Shown in pieces: positions 1 to 8,814 of a stretch of 64,000 nucleotides of DNA. The stretch comes from Prauserella flavalba. Its GTDB lineage: Bacteria > Actinomycetota > Actinomycetes > Mycobacteriales > Pseudonocardiaceae. The notes under the pieces are model-generated. The model ran no database searches and was not told where the DNA came from. It saw only the letters and a list, made by a program, of their open reading frames with translations. Location of the stretch: contig NZ_MASU01000008.1 in the NCBI RefSeq assembly GCF_003202235.1, positions 1-64,000 on the forward strand, given 5' to 3'. Both the position numbers and the translations under genes were made by a program. Positions within the stretch are counted from its first letter, which is position 1, and each line of letters starts with the position of its first letter.

Positions 1-1
1 T

Positions 2-550
2 GTCGAGGATATTTGCCTCATCGCCTGTGACGGACTCAAGGGCCTGCCCGAAGCGTTGAACTCGTTGTGGCCGCGCGCGGACATCCAATGGTGCGTCGTA
101 CATTTGGTCCGGGCCTCGCTTCGATACGCGTCGAAGCGCTACTGGGGCCAGATCACGAAATCGCTGAGGTCCATTTACACCGCTTCCAACAGTGAGGCAG
201 CCCAAGTCCTATTCGAGGAATTCGCCGACGAATGGGAGGACCGGTGCCCGGCGATGATCCGAATGTGGCGCACAAGTTGGGAAAACTTCGTTCCCTTCCT
301 CGAGTTCCCACCCGATATCCGCAAACTCGTGTACACCACGAACCAGATCGAGAGCCTCAATGCGAGATTCCGTCAGGCGACCCGTCGGCGCGGCCATTTC
401 CCCACCGACCAAGCCGCACTGAAAGTGCTCTATCTCGTTATCAGAAAACCCCTCAAAAACCGCACCAACATCACCGGAAAGACGGTAGGCTGGATGCAGG
501 CATTGAACACACTGTCCATCTACTACGGTGACAGTATCAACGCTCAGTAA
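2..550 (+). CDS. IS256-family transposase, C-terminal part (5' end outside window)
   Basis: This is the C-terminal 182 residues of a mutator/IS256-type DDE transposase, open from base 2, so the N-terminus lies before the window. The second catalytic Asp is in the block ACDGLKGLPEA and the catalytic Glu is in TTNQIESLNARFRQ, both in the usual context, followed by RRRGHFPTDQAALK. The gene ends in TAA only 47 bp from the convergent end of the oxidase gene at 598. Its plus orientation matches the truncated IS256 transposase at 8183-8814, so the two pieces flank the biosynthetic operon as direct repeats of the same family. Whether this copy is complete cannot be judged here. Confidence 0.9.
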   Translation, partial: VEDICLIACDGLKGLPEALNSLWPRADIQWCVVHLVRASLRYASKRYWGQITKSLRSIYTASNSEAAQVLFEEFADEWEDRCPAMIRMWRTSWENFVPFLEFPPDIRKLVYTTNQIESLNARFRQATRRRGHFPTDQAALKVLYLVIRKPLKNRTNITGKTVGWMQALNTLSIYYGDSINAQ

Positions 551-597
551 CCAGGCAGGCGATCACCAGCCCGGCCACGAAGATCCTTACAGTCCCG

Positions 598-2343
598 TTA
601 AGGGTTGCCGATGAGGCGGGCGATGCGGTCGATGTAGTCGGTTCGTCCGATGAAGCCGCCAAGGCGTCCTGGGGGAACTGCGAGGCCGTCGATGAGTGTG
701 TTGAGGTGTTGGGTGACGTGTTTGGTGGCGGCCGCGTGGGCGTGGTGTAAGAGGTCGAGGTCGCCGGGGTGTAGTGAGCCGTGGTTGAGATGCCAGTTGG
801 CTGATTCCAGGAGGGCGTTGATTCCGTAGAGTCGGTGTGCGGCGCCGAGTGTGGTGTGCCACTGACCTTCGGAATCTGTGACCGCCTTGTCGAACTCCTG
901 GAGGGTTCGGCGTGTGATGTGTACGCGGGCGAGGTTCTCGATGTCGGGTAGGTGGGCGTTTGGGTTCTCGCGGTTGATGCGGTGCCGTAGTTGGTTGGCG
1001 AGGGCGTGTTCGTGGAGAGAGGCGAGGCGATACACCGAGCGCGGGTCCCCGAGGCTTGCGCTGGGGGCGTGGCGTCGGGCCTCGGCGTCGGTTCCTTCGA
1101 TAAGCTGTTTGCCCGCTTCCAGCAGGAGGAGTCGTGTGTCTCCGCCTGCGGCGTGGAAGCTGCGGGCCATGTCTTCGTAGACGGTGAGTCGGTTGGCGTG
1201 CAGGACGCCTTGGAAACCGCAGAGGCGCCGGCAGGTGGCAGCAACGGTTTCGAGCGTGGTGGTCGCGGCTGCCTTGGCGAGGGTGCGGTCGCGGTTGGCG
1301 GCGAGCCATGGGGCGTAGCTGGCATTGTCGGTTGTGTCGGTTGTGCCGGTGGTTGCGGTGCTGCGGCGTTCGTTGATGAAGTCCCGGCGCACCTTGTCGA
1401 CGTAGAAGCCGGTGGCGTAGACGTGAGCGACCGCTGATGCCAGTGCGATGCGGTGGGTGGTGAAGTCGAGTGCGGGTGTTCCGGGATGGCCGACGAGGCG
1501 TTGCGTGTTGTAGCGGGCGGCGATGGCGACCGTGGCGCGGGCGGCGGAGGCCAGGGCGACTGATGCTGAGGTGACGGCGGCGTTGACGCCGCCGAGGGAG
1601 CGGGCCAAGCGCTGCCCGGCCGAGAGGGGGTCGTTGACCTCGTTCCCGGTCAGGGTTGCGCTATCGGAAAGCCAGTAGCCGAAAGGGATTTCGGCGTTCT
1701 GAAACCGGATCACTGAGTAGTCCAGCGGCACCGGAGCGCCGCCGGGCAGCGTGGCGACGTGGGTGTGGGGGTGCGGGAACCGGAACGCGAAGGCGTGCAC
1801 TCCGTGGTCGGAGTCGTCGACGATGAGTCGCGCGTTGACGACGGCCGTCCGCGCCAGGCCGGTCCAGCCGACGTTGGGCATGATCTTCAGCGCAGCGTCG
1901 TCGGGGGTGTGCAGGGTGAAAACGGCGCGGTCGCGGTGGTAGCGGGCTTGGGTGCGGATGTTGACCTGTGAGCCGCCGCGCCCGAGTTCGGTGGCTACGA
2001 TCGCGCCGGGGGCGTCCATGGTGTCGAGGTCGGCGATGAGTGGATCCAGGTCGTCGTTGGGATGGCCGCATTCGACGAGGGCGGTGGTGGCGACTCCGTA
2101 GTGCACCATCGCGGCGTGCATCATCGCGGGGTCCACCATTCCGGCCCATTCCATTCCCGCGAGTAGCCGTTCGGGGCAACGATGCACTTCTCGGGCCGGC
2201 CCGAGTACCCGTCCGAAGGCTTGGAGCCGCTCGTAGGTGGCGTTGATGCCGGTGAGGTTCGGGTCGAACTCCGGTTTGCCGAGGAGTTGGTCGAGTTCGG
2301 CCCACACGGGCATGCGGTCGCCGAAGATCAGGTTATGCGTCAT
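598..2343 (-). CDS. acyl-CoA oxidase/dehydrogenase-family flavoprotein
   Basis: The 581-residue protein resembles FAD-dependent acyl-CoA oxidases. It has the substrate/FAD block ATELGRGGSQ, a beta-domain stretch ending in NVGWTGLARTAVVNARL, the segment IRFQNAEIPFGYWL and a helical C-terminal region rich in Ala and Arg. Such enzymes install a trans-2,3 double bond in an acyl thioester, passing electrons to oxygen or an electron carrier. The ATG overlaps the TGA of the upstream thioesterase-ketosynthase gene (ATGA), so the two are probably translationally coupled. Placement as the last gene of an ACP/KS/KR/TE-KS operon suggests it desaturates an ACP- or CoA-bound chain of that pathway. The family is clear; oxidase versus dehydrogenase and the substrate are not. 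Confidence 0.8.
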   Translation of the reverse strand: MTHNLIFGDRMPVWAELDQLLGKPEFDPNLTGINATYERLQAFGRVLGPAREVHRCPERLLAGMEWAGMVDPAMMHAAMVHYGVATTALVECGHPNDDLDPLIADLDTMDAPGAIVATELGRGGSQVNIRTQARYHRDRAVFTLHTPDDAALKIMPNVGWTGLARTAVVNARLIVDDSDHGVHAFAFRFPHPHTHVATLPGGAPVPLDYSVIRFQNAEIPFGYWLSDSATLTGNEVNDPLSAGQRLARSLGGVNAAVTSASVALASAARATVAIAARYNTQRLVGHPGTPALDFTTHRIALASAVAHVYATGFYVDKVRRDFINERRSTATTGTTDTTDNASYAPWLAANRDRTLAKAAATTTLETVAATCRRLCGFQGVLHANRLTVYEDMARSFHAAGGDTRLLLLEAGKQLIEGTDAEARRHAPSASLGDPRSVYRLASLHEHALANQLRHRINRENPNAHLPDIENLARVHITRRTLQEFDKAVTDSEGQWHTTLGAAHRLYGINALLESANWHLNHGSLHPGDLDLLHHAHAAATKHVTQHLNTLIDGLAVPPGRLGGFIGRTDYIDRIARLIGNP

Positions 2344-4394
2344 CGGGCGAGCACCTCGGTGTACCAGTAGCGGCGAAGGTTCCAGGAGCGCTGCGGGTGA
2401 CGTGGTCGCGCCGCGGTCTGGGTGGGCGGGGCGGCGATGATGGCGTGGGCGTTCGCGCCGGAGAGCCCGAACGAGGAGACGGCGGCGCGGCGGCGGCCGT
2501 CGAACGGCCACGGCTCCAGCCCCGTCGGCACGCGCAGCGCGGAGTGGTCCCAATCGATGACGGGCGCGGGTTCCTTGTGGTGCAGCGAAGCGGGAACCTG
2601 CCCGTGTCGTAGCGCGAGGACGGTTTTGAAGAGCCCCGCGATCCCGGCGGCCGGTTCGAGGTGGCCGATGTTGGTCTTCACCGACCCGACGAGGCACGGA
2701 TGGGGGTTTGCTCCGTATACCTCGTGCAGGGCGGTGAGCTCGACGGTGTCTCCGACTGTGGTGCCGGGACCGTGGGCTTCGATGTAGCCGATTTCGCTGG
2801 GGCGGCATCCGGCGTCGGTGAGGGCTTCTCGCATCATGCGAACCTGTCCCGGTACGCTGGTGGTGACGATGTTGCGGCCGGATCGGCCGTTGGCGTTGAT
2901 GGCTGAGCCTTCGACGACGGCGTGGATCGGGTCGCGGTCGCGCACGGCGTCGGCGAGTCGTTTGAGCAGGACGACCGCGACGCCTTCGGCTCGGGCGTAG
3001 CCGTCGGCGTCGGCGCTGGCGAACGCGGAACGCCCCCGCGGGGACAGAGCCTTCGCAAGGCCGTGAGAGGGCCCGGCGTCGGGATTGAGAATGAGGTGGG
3101 CCCCGGCGGCGAACGCGGCGTCGACTTCGCCGCTGCGCAGGGCCTGGCATGCGGTGTGGATCGCGGTGAGCGACGCCGAACACGAGGTATCGAGCGTGAT
3201 GGACGGGCCTTGGAGGTCGAAAAAATACGACACCCTGCCGGACAGGAAGCTCTTCAGCCCTCCGCCGGACAGCGAGTACATGTTCGGCGGTACGACGGGC
3301 GCGGACAGATCCCAGTAGTCGGAATGACTCTCACCGACCCAAACTCCGGTGCGAGGTCCCGCAAGGTCGGGCTGCTCGAGCCCGGCGTCGTCGATGGCTT
3401 CCTGTACGGCCATGAGCAGCAGCCGCAACCTGGGATCGGAGCGGTGCGCCTCCCTGGTGCTGAAGGCGAAGTGCTCGGCATCGAACTGGTCTACGCCAGT
3501 GACGAACCCGCCGGCCCGCATGATCGGTTGGTCGCGGTTGGCGACGCGGTCGGCAGGTACCGGTCCGACGGCGGTGCGGCCGTCGTGAAGCAGGTCCCAG
3601 AACTCGCCAGGGTTTTCGGCTCCAGGAAAGCGGCATGCCATGCCGATCACTGCGATCGGGCCGAGGTGGCGTGTGGCGGTGTGCGTATCGCGCGCGGTGA
3701 TGCGGATGATCTCGTCGCGTTGTTCGTTGACGGTGAAATGTCCGGCGTCGAGGAGGTGGAGCGAGACGTTGGCGTACGTCGTTTCATGCCACGCGACAAG
3801 GTCGTCGAGCCCGAACAGGGGATCGCTGGTACCGCTGATGACGGTGATTGGGCAGGACATCGTGCGCCCCGTGGGACGGTAGTGACCGACCGCGGTGGCA
3901 TCGGCGCGGATCACGTTGACATTGGCGTGGATCGCGTCACGGGCGGATGCTGGCGCCCCGCCAAGCCTGATGACTTCGGCGACGATGTCGGCATCGGGCA
4001 ACTCGTGCAGGGACGAGAACCGGCGCGGCGGCAGCTGAGGTGACGGGGCCGACAGAATGAACAGCCGGTCCGGTCCGGGATTCGCGCGTTCAATGAGGGC
4101 GGTGGTGACGGCATGCGCCAGCCACGCGCCCATGGAGTGGCCGAGAAAGTAGTATCGACCGGTGAGCCGCGGGATGACCTGGTCGGCGATATCTTCGGCG
4201 AGCTTCCACAGGGATTGGGAGAGTAGTTCGTGGCCACGTGGTCCCCGGCCTGGTAAGACCACCGGGAGCACGTCGACTCCGGGGATACGCCACGCGTCGA
4301 ACAGCGACACGGGCGCTCCGGAATAGGGAAAGCAGACCAGGTGCGCCCCGGCATTGGGGTTAGGGTCATGGCGCAGCCAGGAAATGGACGACAC
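2340..4394 (-). CDS. thioesterase-ketosynthase fusion protein
   Basis: Residues about 1-235 form a type-II-like thioesterase: LVCFPYSGAP near the N-terminus, nucleophile elbow GHSMGA, Asp in SGTSDPLFG and His in LDAGHFTV, so a complete Ser-Asp-His triad. A short linker leads into a modular-type ketosynthase (IAVIGMACRFPGAENPGEFW onward) with active-site Cys in DTSCSAS, first His in EAHGPGTT (usual HGTGT) and second His in KTNIGHLEP. The protein stops just after the ketosynthase; no acyltransferase, reductase or carrier domain follows. I chose GTG at 4394, preceded by GGAGAGG at 8 bp; an in-frame ATG at 4442 would overlap the upstream reductase. A TE placed N-terminal to a lone KS is unusual. 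It may prime, proofread or release chains for the operon's ACP; this is inference. Confidence 0.88.
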   Translation of the reverse strand: MSSISWLRHDPNPNAGAHLVCFPYSGAPVSLFDAWRIPGVDVLPVVLPGRGPRGHELLSQSLWKLAEDIADQVIPRLTGRYYFLGHSMGAWLAHAVTTALIERANPGPDRLFILSAPSPQLPPRRFSSLHELPDADIVAEVIRLGGAPASARDAIHANVNVIRADATAVGHYRPTGRTMSCPITVISGTSDPLFGLDDLVAWHETTYANVSLHLLDAGHFTVNEQRDEIIRITARDTHTATRHLGPIAVIGMACRFPGAENPGEFWDLLHDGRTAVGPVPADRVANRDQPIMRAGGFVTGVDQFDAEHFAFSTREAHRSDPRLRLLLMAVQEAIDDAGLEQPDLAGPRTGVWVGESHSDYWDLSAPVVPPNMYSLSGGGLKSFLSGRVSYFFDLQGPSITLDTSCSASLTAIHTACQALRSGEVDAAFAAGAHLILNPDAGPSHGLAKALSPRGRSAFASADADGYARAEGVAVVLLKRLADAVRDRDPIHAVVEGSAINANGRSGRNIVTTSVPGQVRMMREALTDAGCRPSEIGYIEAHGPGTTVGDTVELTALHEVYGANPHPCLVGSVKTNIGHLEPAAGIAGLFKTVLALRHGQVPASLHHKEPAPVIDWDHSALRVPTGLEPWPFDGRRRAAVSSFGLSGANAHAIIAAPPTQTAARPRHPQRSWNLRRYWYTEVLAR

Positions 4395-4419
4395 GGTCGG
4401 GTCCTCTCCAATGAACAGG

Positions 4420-5184
4420 CTAGTACTGGGTGAAGCCGCCATCGATGCTGATCGCCGCTCCGGAGATCGACCCTCCCTGAGGGGACGCGAGTACCGAGAC
4501 GAAGGCCGCGACTTCGGAGGGTTCGACCATGCGGCCGAGATCCCCGGTGTAGTAGGCCGCGGCCTGACCGAAGTCGGCACCGGAAGTTTCGATGGCGCCC
4601 TGGAGTTCACGGGGAATCATGTCGGTGTCGGTGATGCCAGGGCAGACCGCGTTGGCGGTGACGCCCCGCGTGGTGACTTCTTTCGCGAGGGTTTTGGTGA
4701 AACCGATCAGAGCATGCTTGGCGGTGGTGTAACCGGCTAGCCCCGCGGCACCTGTTTTGCCCGCGATTGAGGACATGTTGACGATCCGGCCGTAGCCGCG
4801 CGGCAGCATGTGTCCGAGCACGGCGCGACAAGCCCAGAACGCCGAGTTTACATTCAGGGTGAACGCGCGATTGAGCGCATCATCATCCACGTCGGACACT
4901 GGTTTGCCTTCGTCGGTGACACCTCCGGCGTTGTTGATCAGCACGTCGATCCGCCGGTACTCGTCGACGGTCTCTTCGATCAGGCTGGTAATCTGTTGGG
5001 GATCGGTGACATCGCACGGGATGTAGCGGGCCCGGTCTCCCGCCCCGAGCTCGGCGATGGCCTTGCGACCCCGCTCGGCGGAACGTCCGGAGATCACGAC
5101 GGTGCCCCCGTCGTCGAGGAGCTTTCTGGCGCAGGCCAAGCCAATGCCCGCGGTGCCACCGGTGATGACAGCGATCTGCCCCAT
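4420..5184 (-). CDS. 3-oxoacyl-ACP reductase-like SDR (FabG type)
   Basis: This 254-residue short-chain dehydrogenase has the NAD(P) motif TGGTAGIG, NNAG at the end of the fourth strand, and the catalytic Ser of VNMSSIAGK with the Tyr/Lys pair in YTTAKHALIG. The layout matches FabG-type ketoreductases, which reduce 3-oxoacyl-ACP with NADPH. It is preceded by GGAAAGGAA and lies 20 bp after the FabF-like ketosynthase gene, so one reduction step per extension is the natural role in this operon. The ATG at 5184 fits the ribosome binding site; a longer upstream reading frame is a shadow of the ketosynthase gene. Confidence 0.9.
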   Translation of the reverse strand: MGQIAVITGGTAGIGLACARKLLDDGGTVVISGRSAERGRKAIAELGAGDRARYIPCDVTDPQQITSLIEETVDEYRRIDVLINNAGGVTDEGKPVSDVDDDALNRAFTLNVNSAFWACRAVLGHMLPRGYGRIVNMSSIAGKTGAAGLAGYTTAKHALIGFTKTLAKEVTTRGVTANAVCPGITDTDMIPRELQGAIETSGADFGQAAAYYTGDLGRMVEPSEVAAFVSVLASPQGGSISGAAISIDGGFTQY

Positions 5185-5204
5185 TCGGGGTTCCTTTCCG
5201 TTGG

Positions 5205-6449
5205 TCAGGCTGCGGTGAAGGCCAGGACGGCGTTGTGTCCACCGAAGCCGAAGCTGCTGGAGATGGCGGTCTCGAAGCGGCCGGTGCGGACACTGGAGGT
5301 GACAAGGTCGAGTTCGCCTGCCTTGTCGCACGGAACCTGAAGATTCGCGGTCGGAGGCACCTTCTGCGCGCGCAGCGCGAGCGCGGTGTACGCGGCCTCG
5401 ATGGCGCCGGCCGCGCCGAGCGTGTGGCCGGTGACGCCCTTGGTGGAGGTCACGGCTGCGCGGGGCATGAGGTCGGCGATCACGGCGGCCTCGACCGCGT
5501 CCCCGGTAGGGGTGGAGGTGGCATGTGCGTTGACATGGTCGATCTCGCGAGGATCGAGCCCCGCGTCGCGGCACGCGGCACGCACCGCTGCCTTGGCTCC
5601 GTGCCCTTCAGGGTGGGGCGCGGTGACGTGGTGGGCGTCGGCACTTGCCCCGTACCCGGCGAGCCGGGCGTAGGGTTTGACACCGCGGGCGACAGCGTCG
5701 GCATCGCGCTCGAGCACGAGGATCCCCGCACCTTCGGCCATGACAAAGCCATCGTGGTCGCGGTCGAACGGGCGAGATGCGCGAGCGGGTGTGTGTTTGC
5801 GGGCCCTTGTCAGCGCACGGAGTTTGTTGAACCCGGCCACGTGTAGCGGCGTGACACTGGCGTCCGTGCCCCCACAGACCACGAGATCGGCAACGTCGGA
5901 ACGCAGCAAACCGAGTCCGATGCCGATCGCGGTAGCCCCGGACGCGCAGGCCGTGGAGACGACCATGTTGGGCCCCGTTGCGCCCAACTCGATCGACAGA
6001 ATTCCGGAGACCATGTTCACCAAGCCCTTAGGCAAAAAGCGGGCGTTCACCGCGCCCGGCCCCTCGGTCAAGAGCATGGCGTGATTGGCTTCGAACGTTT
6101 GCGCCCCACCGAACGCGGTACCGATGATGACCGCAACGCGGGCTCCGTCGAGCACGGACGCTGTGATCCGCGCGTCGTTCAACGCGGCTCGCGCGGCGAC
6201 GAGCGCGAACTGGGTGCTGCGGTCGTAGAGGCGGGACACCCGGCGCCCGGCGAGCCGGTCGACGTCGAACGTGTCCGGCACAATGCTGGCGAACCCTACC
6301 GGTGCATCGCCAAGCGCATCGACGAACCTGGTGGTCGGGCGTGCGGCGCAAACGGTGGCCCAGTTCGCGGTGCGCCCGACACCGGCCGGAGTGACGAGTC
6401 CGATCCCCGTGATCGAGGCGGGAGCGCTACCAGCCACGGCGCTATCCAC
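5205..6449 (-). CDS. FabF-like beta-ketoacyl-ACP synthase
   Basis: The protein is a 414-residue condensing enzyme of the KAS II type. Nucleophile Cys is in VSTACASG, first His in NAHATSTPTGD and second His in GVTGHTLGAAG, with the C-terminal SSSFGFGGHN loop. All three catalytic residues are intact, so it is a chain-elongating synthase and not a chain-length factor. The GTG at 6449 overlaps the acyl carrier protein stop by 8 bp. The operon has only one enzyme of this type plus the KS in the TE-KS fusion, so it is not a standard KS/CLF aromatic polyketide set. Housekeeping duty is possible but the mobile-element context argues for a dedicated pathway. Confidence 0.9.
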   Translation of the reverse strand: MDSAVAGSAPASITGIGLVTPAGVGRTANWATVCAARPTTRFVDALGDAPVGFASIVPDTFDVDRLAGRRVSRLYDRSTQFALVAARAALNDARITASVLDGARVAVIIGTAFGGAQTFEANHAMLLTEGPGAVNARFLPKGLVNMVSGILSIELGATGPNMVVSTACASGATAIGIGLGLLRSDVADLVVCGGTDASVTPLHVAGFNKLRALTRARKHTPARASRPFDRDHDGFVMAEGAGILVLERDADAVARGVKPYARLAGYGASADAHHVTAPHPEGHGAKAAVRAACRDAGLDPREIDHVNAHATSTPTGDAVEAAVIADLMPRAAVTSTKGVTGHTLGAAGAIEAAYTALALRAQKVPPTANLQVPCDKAGELDLVTSSVRTGRFETAISSSFGFGGHNAVLAFTAA

Positions 6450-6678
6450 CCACCTTCGCCGTGATGGTCTCGACCACCTGATTCACGGTGTTCTTATTGG
6501 TCAGCTCTTCATCGGCGATCTTGATGCCGAACGCCTGTTGCAGGATGTCGACAAGCTCGATCGTCGCGACAGAATCCACGCCGAGATCGTCCAAAGTGGT
6601 CTCTGGAGCGATGTCGTCGGCGAGGACATCGAAGTTGTTGCAGAGAACAGCGGAAAGATAGCGGGAAACGTTAGACAT
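6442..6678 (-). CDS. acyl carrier protein
   Basis: This 78-residue protein has the acyl carrier fold signature: acidic helix I, then the phosphopantetheine attachment Ser in LGVDSVATIELV (about residue 36), followed by the usual helix II/III region. It is the first gene of the minus-strand operon, with AGGAGAC a few bases upstream of the ATG. It would carry the growing chain for the FabF-like synthase, the reductase and the TE-KS protein. No phosphopantetheinyl transferase is seen in the window, so activation must depend on one elsewhere. Confidence 0.92.
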   Translation of the reverse strand: MSNVSRYLSAVLCNNFDVLADDIAPETTLDDLGVDSVATIELVDILQQAFGIKIADEELTNKNTVNQVVETITAKVGG

Positions 6679-7258
6679 GGTTTGCTGTCTCCTGTGAAGC
6701 GAGGGACATTGCCGGACACCGGCTGAGCTTCATCACCTTGGCACGCGGCAGCAGCTCGCCGGTAGCCGCCGATCGTGTGCACTGACAGTGGTCGCCTGGT
6801 TACACATCGATGCAAACCCGAGAGTAGTTCGCAGAGCAATGCCTGCGCCGACTCGCGCCCTCACTCGGAAACGTTAACCCCGGTCACCGGCAGGTTGCGC
6901 TCGCAAGCTGACAGAAGAGGACCACAGGTACCGAGGACGTCAACCACCAACCCGGCCGTGCGAAGAGACAGCTATCACATCCTTTCGGGACAACTCCGTA
7001 ATGGTCCGGCGTCAAGAATTTGCCCGGTATTTCGGCTAAAGAAATCAAAATGCCGGATGGGCGTGCTCACGGTCGACGTCGGGCTTTCGGCGGCAAATCG
7101 GCAGGACGACCATGATCCCGGCCTTGTGCACCTCGTCGAGCCCGCCGGACGCCCAAGTCGCGGTCCAACACGCGCTTCGCTCACCCGGACTCCGTGTGAT
7201 CGACAACCCCGAGTGCCAAACCTTCTCCCGCAGTCCTAGATGATTGATTCCTGGGTTC
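6679..7258. other. intergenic region upstream of the ACP operon
   Basis: About 580 bp hold no recognisable gene on either strand; the short frames have no family features. The operon promoter must lie here, but I could not pick a convincing -35/-10 pair. The stretch around 6990-7060 is less G+C-rich than the surroundings, which fits a regulatory or transferred segment. Confidence 0.5.
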
Positions 7259-8115
7259 TCAGTGGTCGTAGGCGGTGAGGGAGCGTTTGGCTGGAGTGTC
7301 GGTGGCCCAGTTGTGCCAGATGGCGGCGGCGAGTGCGAGGACGCGCTGGGCGGTGCGGGCCAGGACGCCAGCGGGTGTGCGTGCGCCGTGGCGTTCTAGC
7401 GATAGCTGGGCCTTGGTGGTGTTGATGATCGACTCGATGCGTTGCCGGATGAGGGCGAGGTTGCCGTGGCGCCGGTTCTCGTCACGGCGGTCGGGCCGCA
7501 CGAAGGTGATGCCGAGCGCAAGCATGTCACGTTGAAAGTCCTTGCCAGCGAAGCCTTTGTCTCCGATCACGACAACCCCGGCAGGAAGGGCGGCGAGGTC
7601 GCGGGCGTGGCCCAGCAGTTCGGCGGCGACTTCGCGTTCGCCGATCTTGGGGTCGGCCAGGCACCACGCCAGCGGCATGCCGTCCAGGGTGGTGACCAGG
7701 TACAGCTTCAGGCCCAGTAGAAGCGCGAGTGCGAGGCGCAGTAGCCGTAGCCTGCCCACCCCGCCAGTGCGGAGCGTTTCACGGTTTCCCGGGACGATCC
7801 GCAGGGCACCGGCGTGGCGTCGATCAGGCGGAATTGGTCGGCAGCGGACGGGACTTGGCTGGCCAGCAGTTGGGTGGCGCGCATGATCAGCGGGGCTGCC
7901 GCGATCAGACGCTTGTGGTAGCCGGGTTGTTTGGGCAGGTAGGGAAACAGGTGCCCGAGCCTGCCGTAGCAGAACCGCAGCCAGTGGTGCTGGGACGGGT
8001 ATCCCAGCAGGACCTGGGCCACGGCCAGGCAGATCAGTTCGGCGTCGGAGAGCTGCTTGCGCCGTCCGGGCCGTCGGTGCTCGGGCGGAACCACGCAGTC
8101 ATCAGGCCGTGTCAT
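7259..8115 (-). pseudogene. IS982-type transposase, frameshifted
   Basis: Two overlapping frames together give one transposase. The 5' part (8115-7708) contains PPEHRRPGRRKQLSDAELIC, AVAQVLLGYPSQHHWLRF, LIDATPVPCGSSRETV and GWAGYGYCASHSRFYW. The 3' part (entered before about 7713, ending 7259) continues LKLYLVTTLDGMPLAWCLAD, IGDKGFAGKDF, RPDRRDENRR and IWHNW. Adding one G in the G-run at 7713-7716 would restore a continuous protein reading W-G-L-K-L-Y, the expected family sequence. It is therefore a point-deletion pseudogene or a sequencing error. The start at 8115 (MTRPDDCVV) may not be the native one, and I did not find convincing terminal repeats. Confidence 0.8.
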
Positions 8116-8120
8116 GACAA

Positions 8121-8167
8121 CCGTGTAAGCCACGGATGGACCAAGATCGGATCGCGCGACGCGATCC
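8121..8167. repeat. two short hairpins between the IS982 and IS256 transposase genes
   Basis: CCGTGTAAGCCACGG at 8121-8135 is an imperfect hairpin whose reverse complement recurs inside the palindrome at 8815-8861. A perfect 8-bp inverted repeat with a 3-base loop, GGATCGCG-CGA-CGCGATCC, follows at 8149-8167. The first probably belongs to the 5' end of the IS982-type element and the second to the IS256-type end. Confidence 0.6.
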
Positions 8168-8182
8168 AGAAGGGCTCCATCT

Positions 8183-8814
8183 GTGACCGACAACACATCT
8201 CCTCAGGCTGGTGATTCCGAGGTGGGTAAGGCGCTCGCCGGTGCGTTATCGCCGGAGACCCTTGATGCTTTGGTGAAAGACGCCTACGCCAATGGTGGCG
8301 CTTTGGGTGCCCAGGAATTGCTGAATCGCATGACCAAGGCGGTGCTGGAGCGCTCGCTGGAAACCGAGATGACACATCATCTCGGTTATGAGAAAGGCGA
8401 CCCCGCCGGCAACGGGAGCGGTAATTCGCGCAATGGGCGGTCAACGAAAACCGTATCCACGACGAATGGGCCGGTCGAGGTGTCGGTGCCGCGTGACCGG
8501 AACGGCTCGTTCGAACCCGCGATCGTGCCGAAACGGGCCCGCCGGCTCGGCAATATCGACGAGGCGATCCTGTCACTGTATTCACGTGGCATGACCACCC
8601 GCGATATTGAATCCCACCTGCATGAAATATATGGAGTAAACGCGTCACGAGAATTGATTTCCAATGTGACCGAGGTGGTGACCGACGAAATCGCGCTGTG
8701 GCAATCCCGTCCTTTGGGCGAGGTGTATCCCATCCTTTACGTGGACGGGCTGCGACTGCGGGTCAAGGACAAGGGCGTGGTCACCACCAAGGTCGGCTAC
8801 CTGGCCGTCGGCGT
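8183..8814 (+). pseudogene. IS256-family transposase, N-terminal half, truncated
   Basis: The frame starting at GTG 8183 gives the N-terminal half of a mutator-type transposase: GALGAQELLNRMTKAVLERS, HHLGYEKGDPAGNGSGNSRN, the block VSVPRDRNGSFEPAIVPKR, SLYSRGMTTRDIESHL and the first catalytic Asp in YPILYVDGLRLRVKD. Homology stops at VGYLAVGV (about 8814); the next bases belong to the palindrome at 8815-8861 and the frame closes shortly after. The second Asp and the Glu are lost, so it cannot be active. Confidence 0.88.

Noticed and set aside
598-3183. Single 861-residue minus-strand frame
   Set aside because: Only the part from ATG 2343 has family features; the first 280 residues are an Arg/Pro-rich shadow of the TE-KS gene.
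7259-8115. Programmed frameshifting in the IS982-type gene
   Set aside because: No slippery heptamer with a downstream structure is evident and the family is usually read in one frame; a point deletion is simpler.
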